This document shows, piece after piece, positions 1 to 6,987 of a DNA stretch of 64,000 nt (positions are counted from its first letter, which is position 1; each line of letters opens with the position of its first letter). The stretch comes from Methylophaga sulfidovorans. Lineage in GTDB: Bacteria > Pseudomonadota > Gammaproteobacteria > Nitrosococcales > Methylophagaceae. Below the pieces are notes generated by a model. It was not told the origin of the DNA. It saw only the letters and a program-made list of their open reading frames with translations, and made no database searches. Location: assembly GCF_900114205.1 (NCBI RefSeq), contig NZ_FOSH01000002.1:1-64000 (forward strand). The letters are read 5' to 3'. Position numbers and translations under genes: made by a program.

Positions 1-193
1 GTAATCTATCTGCTCGCTTTATGCGATGTTTTTCTTTTGCTGGAGAAGCAATGCCTCTTCCCAATGCTGTGACGGTAGCTGAGGCACCGTTCAATAGACT
101 GTCAATGGCATCGGTTAATGCACACCTTCGGCGTGAATGCATATCAGGCGTGACAAGTGACATTGTTTTCTTCAATATAGGATGAACATTCAT
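1..193 (-). CDS. IS4-family transposase, N-terminal part (runs off left edge)
   Basis: About 64 codons read leftward from an ATG at 193 and stay open to the window edge. The product begins MNVHPILKK and continues with a segment ending KEKHRIKRADRL, which has the layout of the N-terminal region of IS4-type DDE transposases. The catalytic residues would lie outside the window, so activity cannot be judged. The element's end probably falls between this gene and the broken Y1 transposase at 329-454, but I could not identify its inverted repeat. Family assignment is by remembered resemblance only. Confidence 0.65.
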   Translation of the reverse strand, partial: MNVHPILKKTMSLVTPDMHSRRRCALTDAIDSLLNGASATVTALGRGIASPAKEKHRIKRADRL

Positions 194-328
194 GGTGTTT
201 TCGGCTGGTTGTATTTGTTTGGCGATAGATCTGATCACCAAATGCCATGAATGTTCCCTAACGTATCAACTAGACCATTGATTATTAGTAATTATTTGTG
301 GGGATAGCTCAGGCTCTGACCCTATTGA

Positions 329-454
329 TTATCCAATATCATTGAGAATACGTGCCATATCCTCCTCATTTTCAAATATGTCTTGACGGTTATTACCTCT
401 ATGCATAATATGCAAAGGCTGATTGGGTAACACCAAACGGGGAAGTCTAGCCAT
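329..454 (-). pseudogene. Truncated REP-associated (Y1, RAYT-type) transposase
   Basis: A 41-codon reading frame starting at the ATG at 454, preceded by AAGGATG. It encodes MARLPRLVLPNQPLHIMHRGNNRQDIF followed by an acidic helix, then stops. This is the N-terminus of the TnpA-REP/RAYT subfamily of Y1 (HUH) transposases, including the LHIMHRGNNR stretch, where the HUH histidines reside. The usual catalytic tyrosine and remaining ~150-200 residues are absent. The reading frame ends close to the IS4-type element, so insertion of that element is the likely cause of truncation (inference). Confidence 0.7.
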
Positions 455-499
455 GTCGTTACATCCTTGTAGCGAGAAGATTGTTGTTTCGTTATTACA

Positions 500-757
500 T
501 CAGTTTAAGAAACTAGAGTAAATCAAGTTTAAATCAAGTTGGCTGACTCCTTGATTGCCGTTGTGACAATGAAGCCCTTTTGATTTAACCGAATTATCAA
601 ATTGCACCAAAACACGACCACGATCATTTTCAGGCCGCCTAATTGTTCCCATTTCTCCTATTAGTGACCAATAGTTTTCACTAGGGTCGCACTCTTCATG
701 GCATGTAGAAGTATTATTAAATGATTTTAATTTTACTTTCGTTCCTCTATCTAACAA
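500..757 (-). CDS. Small hypothetical protein, probable cassette-borne gene
   Basis: An 85-residue protein whose best start is a TTG at 757, because GGAAGG lies about six bases upstream and no ATG is suitably placed. The middle of the protein (IGEMGTIRRPENDRGRVLVQFDN) has the alternating Gly and beta-strand pattern of an SH3/KOW-like barrel, but I do not recognise a family. It begins 21 bases beyond an attC site and is read in the same direction as the cassette gene 862-1182, as expected for the next cassette of an integron array. No attC is visible after its stop. It was probably lost when the Y1 transposase fragment arrived. Confidence 0.5.
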   Translation of the reverse strand: MLDRGTKVKLKSFNNTSTCHEECDPSENYWSLIGEMGTIRRPENDRGRVLVQFDNSVKSKGLHCHNGNQGVSQLDLNLIYSSFLN

Positions 758-782
758 TTGATGCCTTCCTTAATAAACATAA

Positions 783-858
783 CGCCGCAATAAAAGGCGA
801 GCGTTAGCGAGTCCAGCCCACGCCTTTTGTGGGCGATTTTTAATTGCCTTGTTATACA
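783..858 (-). other. attC recombination site
   Basis: Read on the minus strand: GTATAACAAGGCAATTAAAA, then a central imperfect hairpin (GCCCAC...GTGGGC), then CCTTTTATTGCGGCGTTATG. The outer arms are complementary (R''/R', then GCAAT/ATTGC, then AAAA/TTTT) with the interruptions typical of attC L boxes. Recombination would occur at G|TT (783/782). Confidence 0.75.
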
Positions 859-861
859 TTC

Positions 862-1182
862 TTACCCCGCCGATCCAACTCGCACAAGAACACTTGTGAC
901 AGATACTACGATTGCAAGAACTGACAGCCACATGGAGATATTATGCTTTGCCTCCTGTTTTTTCATGTCTAGAAGCATGAGCAGGTGGTTATAGCTTTGA
1001 AACCATTTTTTTGAGTAATCACTACTTGGTTCATATGGTTTACGCTTTCCTTCATGTTCGGTATATGGAAAGTATTTATAGAGCTGTTGAAGCATACTCT
1101 TAATCTCTTTTTGGGAGAGTTCGGCAGTTTCAGGCTCAAAAACTTTACATTCAAAATCATAAACTTCATCAAAGGTAGACAT
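862..1182 (-). CDS. Hypothetical cassette protein with C-terminal membrane anchor
   Basis: A 106-residue protein starting at ATG 1182, preceded by AAGGATGATCA. The first ~80 residues are charged and mostly helical (QKEIKSMLQQLYKYF; SYNHLLMLLDMKKQEAKH). Residues ~83-100 (MWLSVLAIVVSVTSVLV) form one hydrophobic segment, so a tail-anchored inner-membrane protein is likely. It is the only gene of the integron cassette, and its stop falls just before the attC R'' box, the normal compact cassette layout. No family recognised, so no function is assigned. Confidence 0.65.
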   Translation of the reverse strand: MSTFDEVYDFECKVFEPETAELSQKEIKSMLQQLYKYFPYTEHEGKRKPYEPSSDYSKKWFQSYNHLLMLLDMKKQEAKHNISMWLSVLAIVVSVTSVLVRVGSAG

Positions 1183-1219
1183 TGATCATCCTTGGTATTA
1201 ATTGCTGATATCTATAGGT

Positions 1220-1735
1220 GTATAACAGTGTCTTTTATGAAGCCTGTGGCTTCATAATAAATATTAAAGAAGTCGCTTCATAATTCCGGTTTAATATTTC
1301 CAAATATTTGATTCTTAATAAAAACGAGATTATTTTTTTTGGCAAATAGAGCCAAAAAGTTGAAATGGGCTGGAAAAATAGAGCCAGATTTTGATTCTCT
1401 TGGAAATGAATATTTCTGTGAGAAAAAGCGATATTCATATTGAATGCTCCATTTCTATGTTCCTTTAAATCCTTTACAAGCTGATGTTTAAATTGCATTG
1501 CAATCTATTGATATTAGGTCAATATTCCATAGTTTTAATTGTTGAGCAACATCCAGAAGGATCGAGCGATAAATATGTGATGTTCGCTAGCTCAATCTCA
1601 ACCAGCGACCATTTTGTTCGTAGACTTCGAATTTCGCCCATTGACGGAAGGCTTCGCGTTCCAGCATGCCGGTGTTGTATAGGTCATTACCGGCTACATT
1701 TTTGTAGATAACCACATCATTTTTACTGCCCTCTT
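1220..1735. repeat. Long repeat, copy 1 (intact HPP 3' end plus downstream spacer)
   Basis: This segment recurs at 10474-10955. The two share the outer GTATAACAGTGTCTTTTATG, the hairpin GAAGCCtgtGGCTTC, two AATAGAGCCA boxes about 40 bases apart, a stretch near 1400-1500 with few differences, and the last part of the HPP gene. Copy 1 carries ~25 extra bases (about 1256-1280) that repeat the CTTCATAA end of the hairpin. The HPP reading frame is intact in this copy, so it is probably the source. Confidence 0.8.
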
Positions 1736-2546
1736 TGCCTTCATCTATGACTCGACGAACGGCCCATGTGTGACCAATTTTGCCATTGCTGTAGAACTTG
1801 CCTGTGCTGATTTTTTCTGGATGCTCGATATGCAGTAAGGCATTTTGTTTGGCTTTTTCGAGGAGTTCGCTTAAGCCTTCTTCGGTTAAATCGACAAAGG
1901 AATCCAGCTCACGAATAGCAGCATTAAAATCTTCGGTGGTCAGAGAGACGTCTTCGGATAGCAACTCTAATTGAACAGGTTCCGTAACAAGTCTGGATAA
2001 ATGCACTGGGTAGCGTCGCCAGTGAAATAAAGCATTAAAGACAATCGCCACCAGCAGGATAGCAATGATATTCATCAACACAGGGAAAAGCAGATAGCTG
2101 TAGCCCAATTGTGTGATACCTGCTCCGCCCAGAACGGCATTTAATGCAGTGGCGCCTCCTGGAGGATGGATGCAACGGGTGTAATACATCAGCACAACCG
2201 CGATACCCACGGCAATAGCAGCTGCCAGTGGTGTTGCACCAAGAAGGTATTGGCAGGTCACACCCACAGCAGCAGAAACCAAATGACCTGCAATCACTTG
2301 CCATGGTTGCGATAAGGCACCATGAGGAACAGCAAACACCAACACGGCAGTAGCGCCAAAAGAGGCAATTATCAATAACTCTGACCCCGTACTGATTGCA
2401 ATATACTGTGACAGCCATTTTGTCATCAGGATGGTCACTAAAATACCGACCATCGCCCCGAATGCTGAGATCACTTTTTCGCTATGGCTGGTTCTGTTTT
2501 TCTCAATCCCCAGCCACAGCATGAGTTGTTTTAAAACATGCGTCAT
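1587..2546 (-). CDS. HPP family integral membrane protein
   Basis: A 319-residue protein with about five hydrophobic segments between residues ~28 and 175 and the family signature around H127-P128-P129 (RCIHPPGGATALNAV). Residues ~190-319 form a soluble tail. HPP proteins are found next to nitrite/NO genes, and plant members transport nitrite across membranes. Direct evidence in bacteria is limited. It follows nnrS by 78 bases and is read with hmp and nnrS, so a role in nitrite/NO handling is inferred from neighbours. Its 3' end lies inside the long repeat, with a degraded duplicate near 10810-10955. Confidence 0.85.
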   Translation of the reverse strand: MTHVLKQLMLWLGIEKNRTSHSEKVISAFGAMVGILVTILMTKWLSQYIAISTGSELLIIASFGATAVLVFAVPHGALSQPWQVIAGHLVSAAVGVTCQYLLGATPLAAAIAVGIAVVLMYYTRCIHPPGGATALNAVLGGAGITQLGYSYLLFPVLMNIIAILLVAIVFNALFHWRRYPVHLSRLVTEPVQLELLSEDVSLTTEDFNAAIRELDSFVDLTEEGLSELLEKAKQNALLHIEHPEKISTGKFYSNGKIGHTWAVRRVIDEGKEGSKNDVVIYKNVAGNDLYNTGMLEREAFRQWAKFEVYEQNGRWLRLS

Positions 2547-2624
2547 AAGTTAAATTAATGGGATAAAAATAAGCATAAATTATACCTATTTAAAACATCC
2601 TCTTAATATAGCGATAGGATTTAA

Positions 2625-3815
2625 TCAATCTCGCCCCACTCTCTCGGCAAATAAAATCGGGGTGTATTGATACAGGAAAATACTGTACGCCAGCACCCAT
2701 AGCAGAGTACTGAGCCATAAACTCAATAAACTGGCTGAAAAGACGCTAAACATCAGCGTTCTGACAAAGCCAGCTATCAACACGCAGATAAAAGCGACTT
2801 TAATCTTTGAAGACGCAATAATCGGTCTGCCGGTATGCCCGAGTGATACCCGTGAGATCATGCTTAAAATAAGCCCGCCCATGCCGCCCACGGTTAACGC
2901 ATGCAAGGCATCATTCATACTGACATCACCGCCTGCATAGTGATAGGACAGTAGACACAAGCCAAGAGGAATACACCAGTAACTTAGGTGTAATGACCAT
3001 AATAAAGGATGAGATAATGTGGTGAAAAACCGCCAGCAGGCACATCTTATTGCTGTGAGACATGCCGCTATCACTAGCATTACTGCCAGAACACCAGCGG
3101 GTATCCAGTTCTGCAATTGCAGGAAAAACACAGCCACAATTAACCAAACAGAAAACAACGCTGCCCTGTCCAGCCATAGCAAACGTGGTCTGGCTTGAAT
3201 CTGTGTGGCATTAGCTGTAAACATCGGAATAATACGGCCACCGATGACTGCCATCATCAGCGTAATCAGAAATACAGCTGAATATAAACTGTTACTTGCG
3301 GTTTCAAACTGCTGCGCCAGACTGGATAGATGAAAATAAATATTGGTAAAGATCAGTAGCAGCAACACCACCACTGCATAATAATTACGTGCTTGTTTCT
3401 TCTGATAAATCAATTTAGCTAGGAACAGCCCGGCATATATAAAGAAACTGCTATCCAGCAATATCACTAACCATGATGGCAAGCCGACTCCTGGCCACAT
3501 CGCAATACGCCCAACAAGCCAACACCCTACTAATAATGCACATTGCAGACCATGAATGGAGCGTAAGCCTGTCCAGGTTTGTACGGCTGTTAGCAAAAAG
3601 CCAACCAACACTGCACCGACAAAACCGAACATCATTTCATGACCGTGCCAGAGTGCGGCGGGTAAGGCATGACTCGAATTTACCCATCCATTCCAGATAC
3701 CGCCCCAATACAGCAAAGCGATGATGCCAAACAGACTGGCCAGTAAAAATAATGGCCTGAAAGCGAGATCAAACACAGGCAATGAAAAAAAGGCACGGCA
3801 AGATTTTATAGACAT
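2625..3815 (-). CDS. nnrS: NnrS family haem/copper membrane protein
   Basis: A 396-residue, very hydrophobic protein with roughly twelve membrane segments. It has the NnrS features FRPLFLLAS near residue 20, WHGHEMMFGF near residue 56 (histidines likely to bind metal), GGRIIPMFTAN near residue 195, and HALTVGGMGGLILSMISRVSLGHTGR near residue 285. NnrS proteins lessen the effects of nitric oxide and bind haem and copper in characterised species; the reaction is unsettled. It lies 57 bases after hmp on the same strand, with a hairpin in the gap, so it is probably co-regulated with hmp under NorR with partial termination between them. Confidence 0.9.
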   Translation of the reverse strand: MSIKSCRAFFSLPVFDLAFRPLFLLASLFGIIALLYWGGIWNGWVNSSHALPAALWHGHEMMFGFVGAVLVGFLLTAVQTWTGLRSIHGLQCALLVGCWLVGRIAMWPGVGLPSWLVILLDSSFFIYAGLFLAKLIYQKKQARNYYAVVVLLLLIFTNIYFHLSSLAQQFETASNSLYSAVFLITLMMAVIGGRIIPMFTANATQIQARPRLLWLDRAALFSVWLIVAVFFLQLQNWIPAGVLAVMLVIAACLTAIRCACWRFFTTLSHPLLWSLHLSYWCIPLGLCLLSYHYAGGDVSMNDALHALTVGGMGGLILSMISRVSLGHTGRPIIASSKIKVAFICVLIAGFVRTLMFSVFSASLLSLWLSTLLWVLAYSIFLYQYTPILFAERVGRD

Positions 3816-3840
3816 AAGCAGCTACCAGAAGATAAAACAG

Positions 3841-3858
3841 TGAGCCCTTTCGGGCTCA
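3841..3858 (-). terminator. Hairpin between hmp and nnrS
   Basis: TGAGCCC and GGGCTCA with a four-base loop, extended by AACAG/CTGTT on the outside. On the minus strand it is followed by TGTTTTAT, a poor T-run, so partial read-through from hmp into nnrS is expected. Confidence 0.55.
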
Positions 3859-3872
3859 GCTGTTGCTTTGGG

Positions 3873-5069
3873 TTAAATAATGTCGTCATGTGGGCCGAAT
3901 GTTTCAAAATGGATGCGCTCTGCTGGCACACCATTCACATGCAATTGCAGACGCACAAAGCGCATAAAGTCCAGTGGTCCACACAGATACACCTCGACAT
4001 TATTAAAATCGACTTTGTCTCTGAGCAGGTTGATATCCATCAAACCCGTATGAATATCTTCTGAGACATTCGTTTCTTCGCTATACCAATAAAAATCATG
4101 CAGATTAGGACGAGCCTGTTTCAACACCGTCAAACGCTGTTTAAATGAATGTTGCTGAGCATTTTTGCAGGTATGTAAAAAGAAGATATCGTGCTGGTAG
4201 GCTTTATCACTGACTAAGGTTTCCAGCATAGACATCATTGGCGTTAAGCCGACACCGCCAGAAATCAACATCACCGGTCTGCTGGGCTTCGTCAAAAAGA
4301 AAGCACCCGCCGGTGGCATTAACTCGACTTTATCACCGACGTCCACCGCATCATGCAGATGATTAGACACCATACCTTTTATAGGAGAATGCTCACGTTT
4401 CACACTAATGCGGTAATGATCAGGGTGATATTTATCTGAAAGTGAATATTGGCGAATCTCAATATTCTCGGCATTATCAGGTTTCACTCTGACGGCAATA
4501 TACTGGCCCGGCTGATACTGTCTTATCGGCTGACCATCCACCGGTTCAAAAATAAAACTGGTCACTAACTCAGACTCTTTGATTTTGTCTTTGACCCGAA
4601 ACGCCCTAGGTCCGGTCCAGCCACCCTGCTCTTCTTTGCTGTTCTGATAAAGCGCTTTTTCGCGGTTGATTAATACCGTTGCCAATAACTGATAGGCTTT
4701 TATCCAGGCCTCAGCCACATCGTCGGTGAACTCATCGGGCGCTAACTCTCGTAAGGTTTCAATCAGGTGATGACCGACAATCTGATATTGCTCAGGCTGA
4801 ATATCAAAGCTGGTGTGTTTCTGTGCAATACGCTCGACCAACTCGCCTAGCTCACCCAGGTTATCAATGTATTTGGCATAAGACGCCACCGCACTGAACA
4901 AGGCAAATTGCTGGCGACCGCTTTTTTGATTGCTCAGATTAAAGATATCTTTTAACTCTGGATTGGCGGTAAACATACGCTGATAAAAATGATCAGTGAC
5001 TGCTGTGCCGGCCCCTTCCAGTAAGGGAATCGTGCTTTTTACGATTTGAATAGTATGTGTATCTAACAT
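3873..5069 (-). CDS. hmp: Flavohaemoglobin, nitric oxide dioxygenase
   Basis: A 398-residue protein of normal family length. Residues 1-~140 are a globin domain (MLDTHTIQIVKSTIPLLEGAG; haem-side histidine within AQKHTSFDIQ). Residues ~150-260 are the FAD domain (RQYSLS for flavin binding). Residues ~265-398 are the NAD domain (LISGGVGLTPMMSML; VYLCGPLDFM near the end). Hmp oxidises NO to nitrate with O2 and NAD(P)H in the cytoplasm. It is first in the leftward hmp-nnrS-HPP run, behind a sigma-54 promoter and three NorR-type sites shared with divergent norR. Confidence is high. Confidence 0.97.
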   Translation of the reverse strand: MLDTHTIQIVKSTIPLLEGAGTAVTDHFYQRMFTANPELKDIFNLSNQKSGRQQFALFSAVASYAKYIDNLGELGELVERIAQKHTSFDIQPEQYQIVGHHLIETLRELAPDEFTDDVAEAWIKAYQLLATVLINREKALYQNSKEEQGGWTGPRAFRVKDKIKESELVTSFIFEPVDGQPIRQYQPGQYIAVRVKPDNAENIEIRQYSLSDKYHPDHYRISVKREHSPIKGMVSNHLHDAVDVGDKVELMPPAGAFFLTKPSRPVMLISGGVGLTPMMSMLETLVSDKAYQHDIFFLHTCKNAQQHSFKQRLTVLKQARPNLHDFYWYSEETNVSEDIHTGLMDINLLRDKVDFNNVEVYLCGPLDFMRFVRLQLHVNGVPAERIHFETFGPHDDII

Positions 5070-5112
5070 GTTGTCCTCGCTGTGCTGTTTTTATGTATTA
5101 CTACTCACATAT

Positions 5113-5128
5113 TGCAGAAGCTATGCCA
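5113..5128 (-). promoter_or_regulatory. Sigma-54 promoter of hmp
   Basis: The minus strand reads TGGCATAGCTTCTGCA: GG and GC lie at the -24/-12 spacing of the consensus TGGCACG-N4-TTGCW. It lies 44-59 bases upstream of the hmp start. NorR is a sigma-54 activator, so the promoter and its regulator agree. Confidence 0.75.
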
Positions 5129-5159
5129 GATAAACCCGCTTATATAATTCAATCACTTA

Positions 5160-5218
5160 GTCAGTTATACTTTATTAATCGTGTCTTTATGACCTAGATA
5201 ATAACGGGTCATAATGAC
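5160..5218. promoter_or_regulatory. Three NorR-type enhancer sites (GT-N7-AC)
   Basis: GTCAGTTATAC (5160-5170), GTCTTTATGAC (5183-5193) and GTCATAATGAC (5208-5218) each fit the NorR core GT-N7-AC. Their starts are 23 and 25 bases apart, about two helical turns. In E. coli NorR also uses three spaced sites. They lie ~32-105 bases upstream of the hmp -24 element. Confidence 0.75.
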
Positions 5219-5258
5219 CTACTCATGTTTTTCTAACCTGATTAAAAAGAACAGCATA

Positions 5259-6839
5259 ATGCCATTAAACAGCCATCACCTTTTAGTCGAAGTCGCCCTC
5301 GATTTAGCCAATAGTTTGAATACAGGAGATCGGTTTGATCGTCTGTTAGGTTCAATAAGAAAAGCCATCGCCTGCGATGCTGTGGTATTACTCGGTTTTC
5401 GTGATGACATGCTGACACCACTCGCCATGCAAGGCTTGTCTTCAGATGTATTAGGCAGACGTTTTTTACTTAAAGAACATCCCAGACTGCAACGCATTTG
5501 TGACTCAAGCAAACCACTGTTATTTGCTAACGACTGCGATTTACCGGATCCCTATGATGGCTTGTTGGTATCTCAGTTAGGTAATTTACCGATTCACTCT
5601 TGTATGGGCTTACCCCTTTACTCAGATGACCAGCTTATTGGTGTGGTAACGCTCGATAGTCTCAATGCTCACGCTTTTGATGACATTGAATTAAAAACAC
5701 TGGAATTAATCACGGCTTTATCCGCCGCTACCTTAAAAACGGCACTGGAGTTTAAGAAACTGGAACTCAGTGCACACCATGCTCAAGAAGTCGTCAAAGA
5801 GTTAACCCAGGAAGCCTTATTAAAAGACGGCGGCGAGATTATTGGGCAAAGCCCAGTCATGCAAGCGCTGAAAAACAATATTGAGCTGGTGTCTGGCTCC
5901 AATTTTACGGTGTTAATTACTGGCGAAACCGGCGTCGGTAAAGAGCTGGTTGCCAGGAAAATTCATCAGCTTTCAGATCGTAAAACGGCTCCGCTGGTCT
6001 ATTTGAACTGTGCTTCCCTGCCAGAGTCCTTGGTTGAAAGTGAATTATTTGGCCACACCAAAGGCGCGTTTACTGGTGCAGATAAAGCACGGGCTGGTAA
6101 ATTTCAGCTGGCTAATGGTGGCACCTTATTTCTGGATGAGGTGGGCGAATTACCTCTGAGCACACAAAGTAAATTATTACGGGTATTGCAGTCGGGTGAG
6201 ATTCAACCTGTCGGCCAAGATAAAGTCGAACATGTGGATGTGCGCATTATTGCTGCCACCAATAGAAATCTGGAAAAAGAAGTAGAAAATGAACAGTTCC
6301 GTTCCGACCTTTATCATCGTCTAATGGTGTACCCCATTCACCTGCCCAGCCTAAAAGATCGAGGGGACGACGTGTTGCTTTTGGCCGGATATTTTCTCGA
6401 ACGCATCAGTCGCCAATTGAACATCCGCCAGCTTCGATTAACGTCAGAAGCCAACACCAGCCTGCTTAATTATTCCTGGCCCGGCAATGTACGTGAACTC
6501 GAACATGTAATCAGTCGAGCAGCGTTAAGAGCGAAAGCTGCTTCACCTCATCAGGCGATTGTGTCACTCACTTCTGAGTTACTTGAAATTACAGCTGATA
6601 AACCCGTATCTAGCCTCGCTGAGCTAGATACCAATCCAACTAACAACCTGCCCAATATGAGTTTAAAAGCAGCGACGGAAGCCTTTCAAAAAAGAGTCAT
6701 CGCCCACGCATTACAACAAGCCGAAGGTAACTGGGCACATGCAGCAAAACAGTTGCAGATGGATCGTTCAAATCTTATCCGCATGGCGAAACGTCTTAAC
6801 ATCACCGTTCAAAAAAATACGCAGATAACGTTTAACTAA
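5259..6839 (+). CDS. norR: NO-responsive sigma-54 activator NorR
   Basis: Residues are counted from the ATG at 5259 (526 aa). An N-terminal GAF domain (~15-165; DVLGRRF and LPDPYDGL match NorR) senses NO through non-haem iron. An AAA+ domain follows, with Walker A GETGVGKE at 222-229, GAFTGA at 269-274 for sigma-54 contact, and GGTLFLDEVGEL as Walker B. The C-terminal helix-turn-helix is within NWAHAAKQLQMDRSNLIRMAKRL. An upstream in-frame ATG at 5214 sits inside the third NorR site and adds 15 residues with no family counterpart, so 5259 is preferred, although its ribosome site is weak. It is divergent from hmp, its probable target. Confidence 0.93.
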   Translation: MPLNSHHLLVEVALDLANSLNTGDRFDRLLGSIRKAIACDAVVLLGFRDDMLTPLAMQGLSSDVLGRRFLLKEHPRLQRICDSSKPLLFANDCDLPDPYDGLLVSQLGNLPIHSCMGLPLYSDDQLIGVVTLDSLNAHAFDDIELKTLELITALSAATLKTALEFKKLELSAHHAQEVVKELTQEALLKDGGEIIGQSPVMQALKNNIELVSGSNFTVLITGETGVGKELVARKIHQLSDRKTAPLVYLNCASLPESLVESELFGHTKGAFTGADKARAGKFQLANGGTLFLDEVGELPLSTQSKLLRVLQSGEIQPVGQDKVEHVDVRIIAATNRNLEKEVENEQFRSDLYHRLMVYPIHLPSLKDRGDDVLLLAGYFLERISRQLNIRQLRLTSEANTSLLNYSWPGNVRELEHVISRAALRAKAASPHQAIVSLTSELLEITADKPVSSLAELDTNPTNNLPNMSLKAATEAFQKRVIAHALQQAEGNWAHAAKQLQMDRSNLIRMAKRLNITVQKNTQITFN

Positions 6840-6987
6840 CTCGATATAAGCACACGAGAAAAAGAGCAGACTTATTTTTCCAACTCACTGTCAGGTGTTC
6901 TAACGTTTTGATTCTCTGGTTCCATCTGGAGGGCAAAACTTTCTAACCTATGAAAATAATCAAGTTCGATGATCTCTTGACTCTTAC

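Larger units (their letters stand above)
783..1225 (-). mobile_element. Complete integron gene cassette (443 bp)
   Basis: On the minus strand the unit starts at TTATAC (1225-1220) just after a G at 1226, contains one gene (862-1182), and ends at an attC site whose final G is at 783. In a circular cassette the last attC base plus the first six cassette bases form the R' box. Here that gives GTTATAC, the exact reverse complement of the R'' box GTATAAC at 852-858. This match between the two cassette ends is the diagnostic property of integron cassettes. No integrase gene is in the window. Confidence 0.75.

Noticed and set aside
1235-1498. Open frame of 87 codons, similar to one at 10519-10734
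   Set aside because: Both lie in the long repeat, so their similarity is explained by DNA duplication. The products have no recognisable domain, and the frame overlaps hairpins and AT-rich spacer sequence.
5214-5258. Upstream ATG of norR
   Set aside because: It lies inside the third NorR site and adds 15 residues absent from NorR proteins as I know them.
6880-6950. GTTAGAA repeats with AGTTTTG/CAAAAC inverted arms at the right end of the defence operon, as a possible attC
   Set aside because: Neither copy gives a proper R'' (RYYYAAC) and R' (GTTRRRY) pair, and no GTATAAC occurs there to match the GTTATAC edge at 10474-10480. The operon is therefore not shown to be a cassette.
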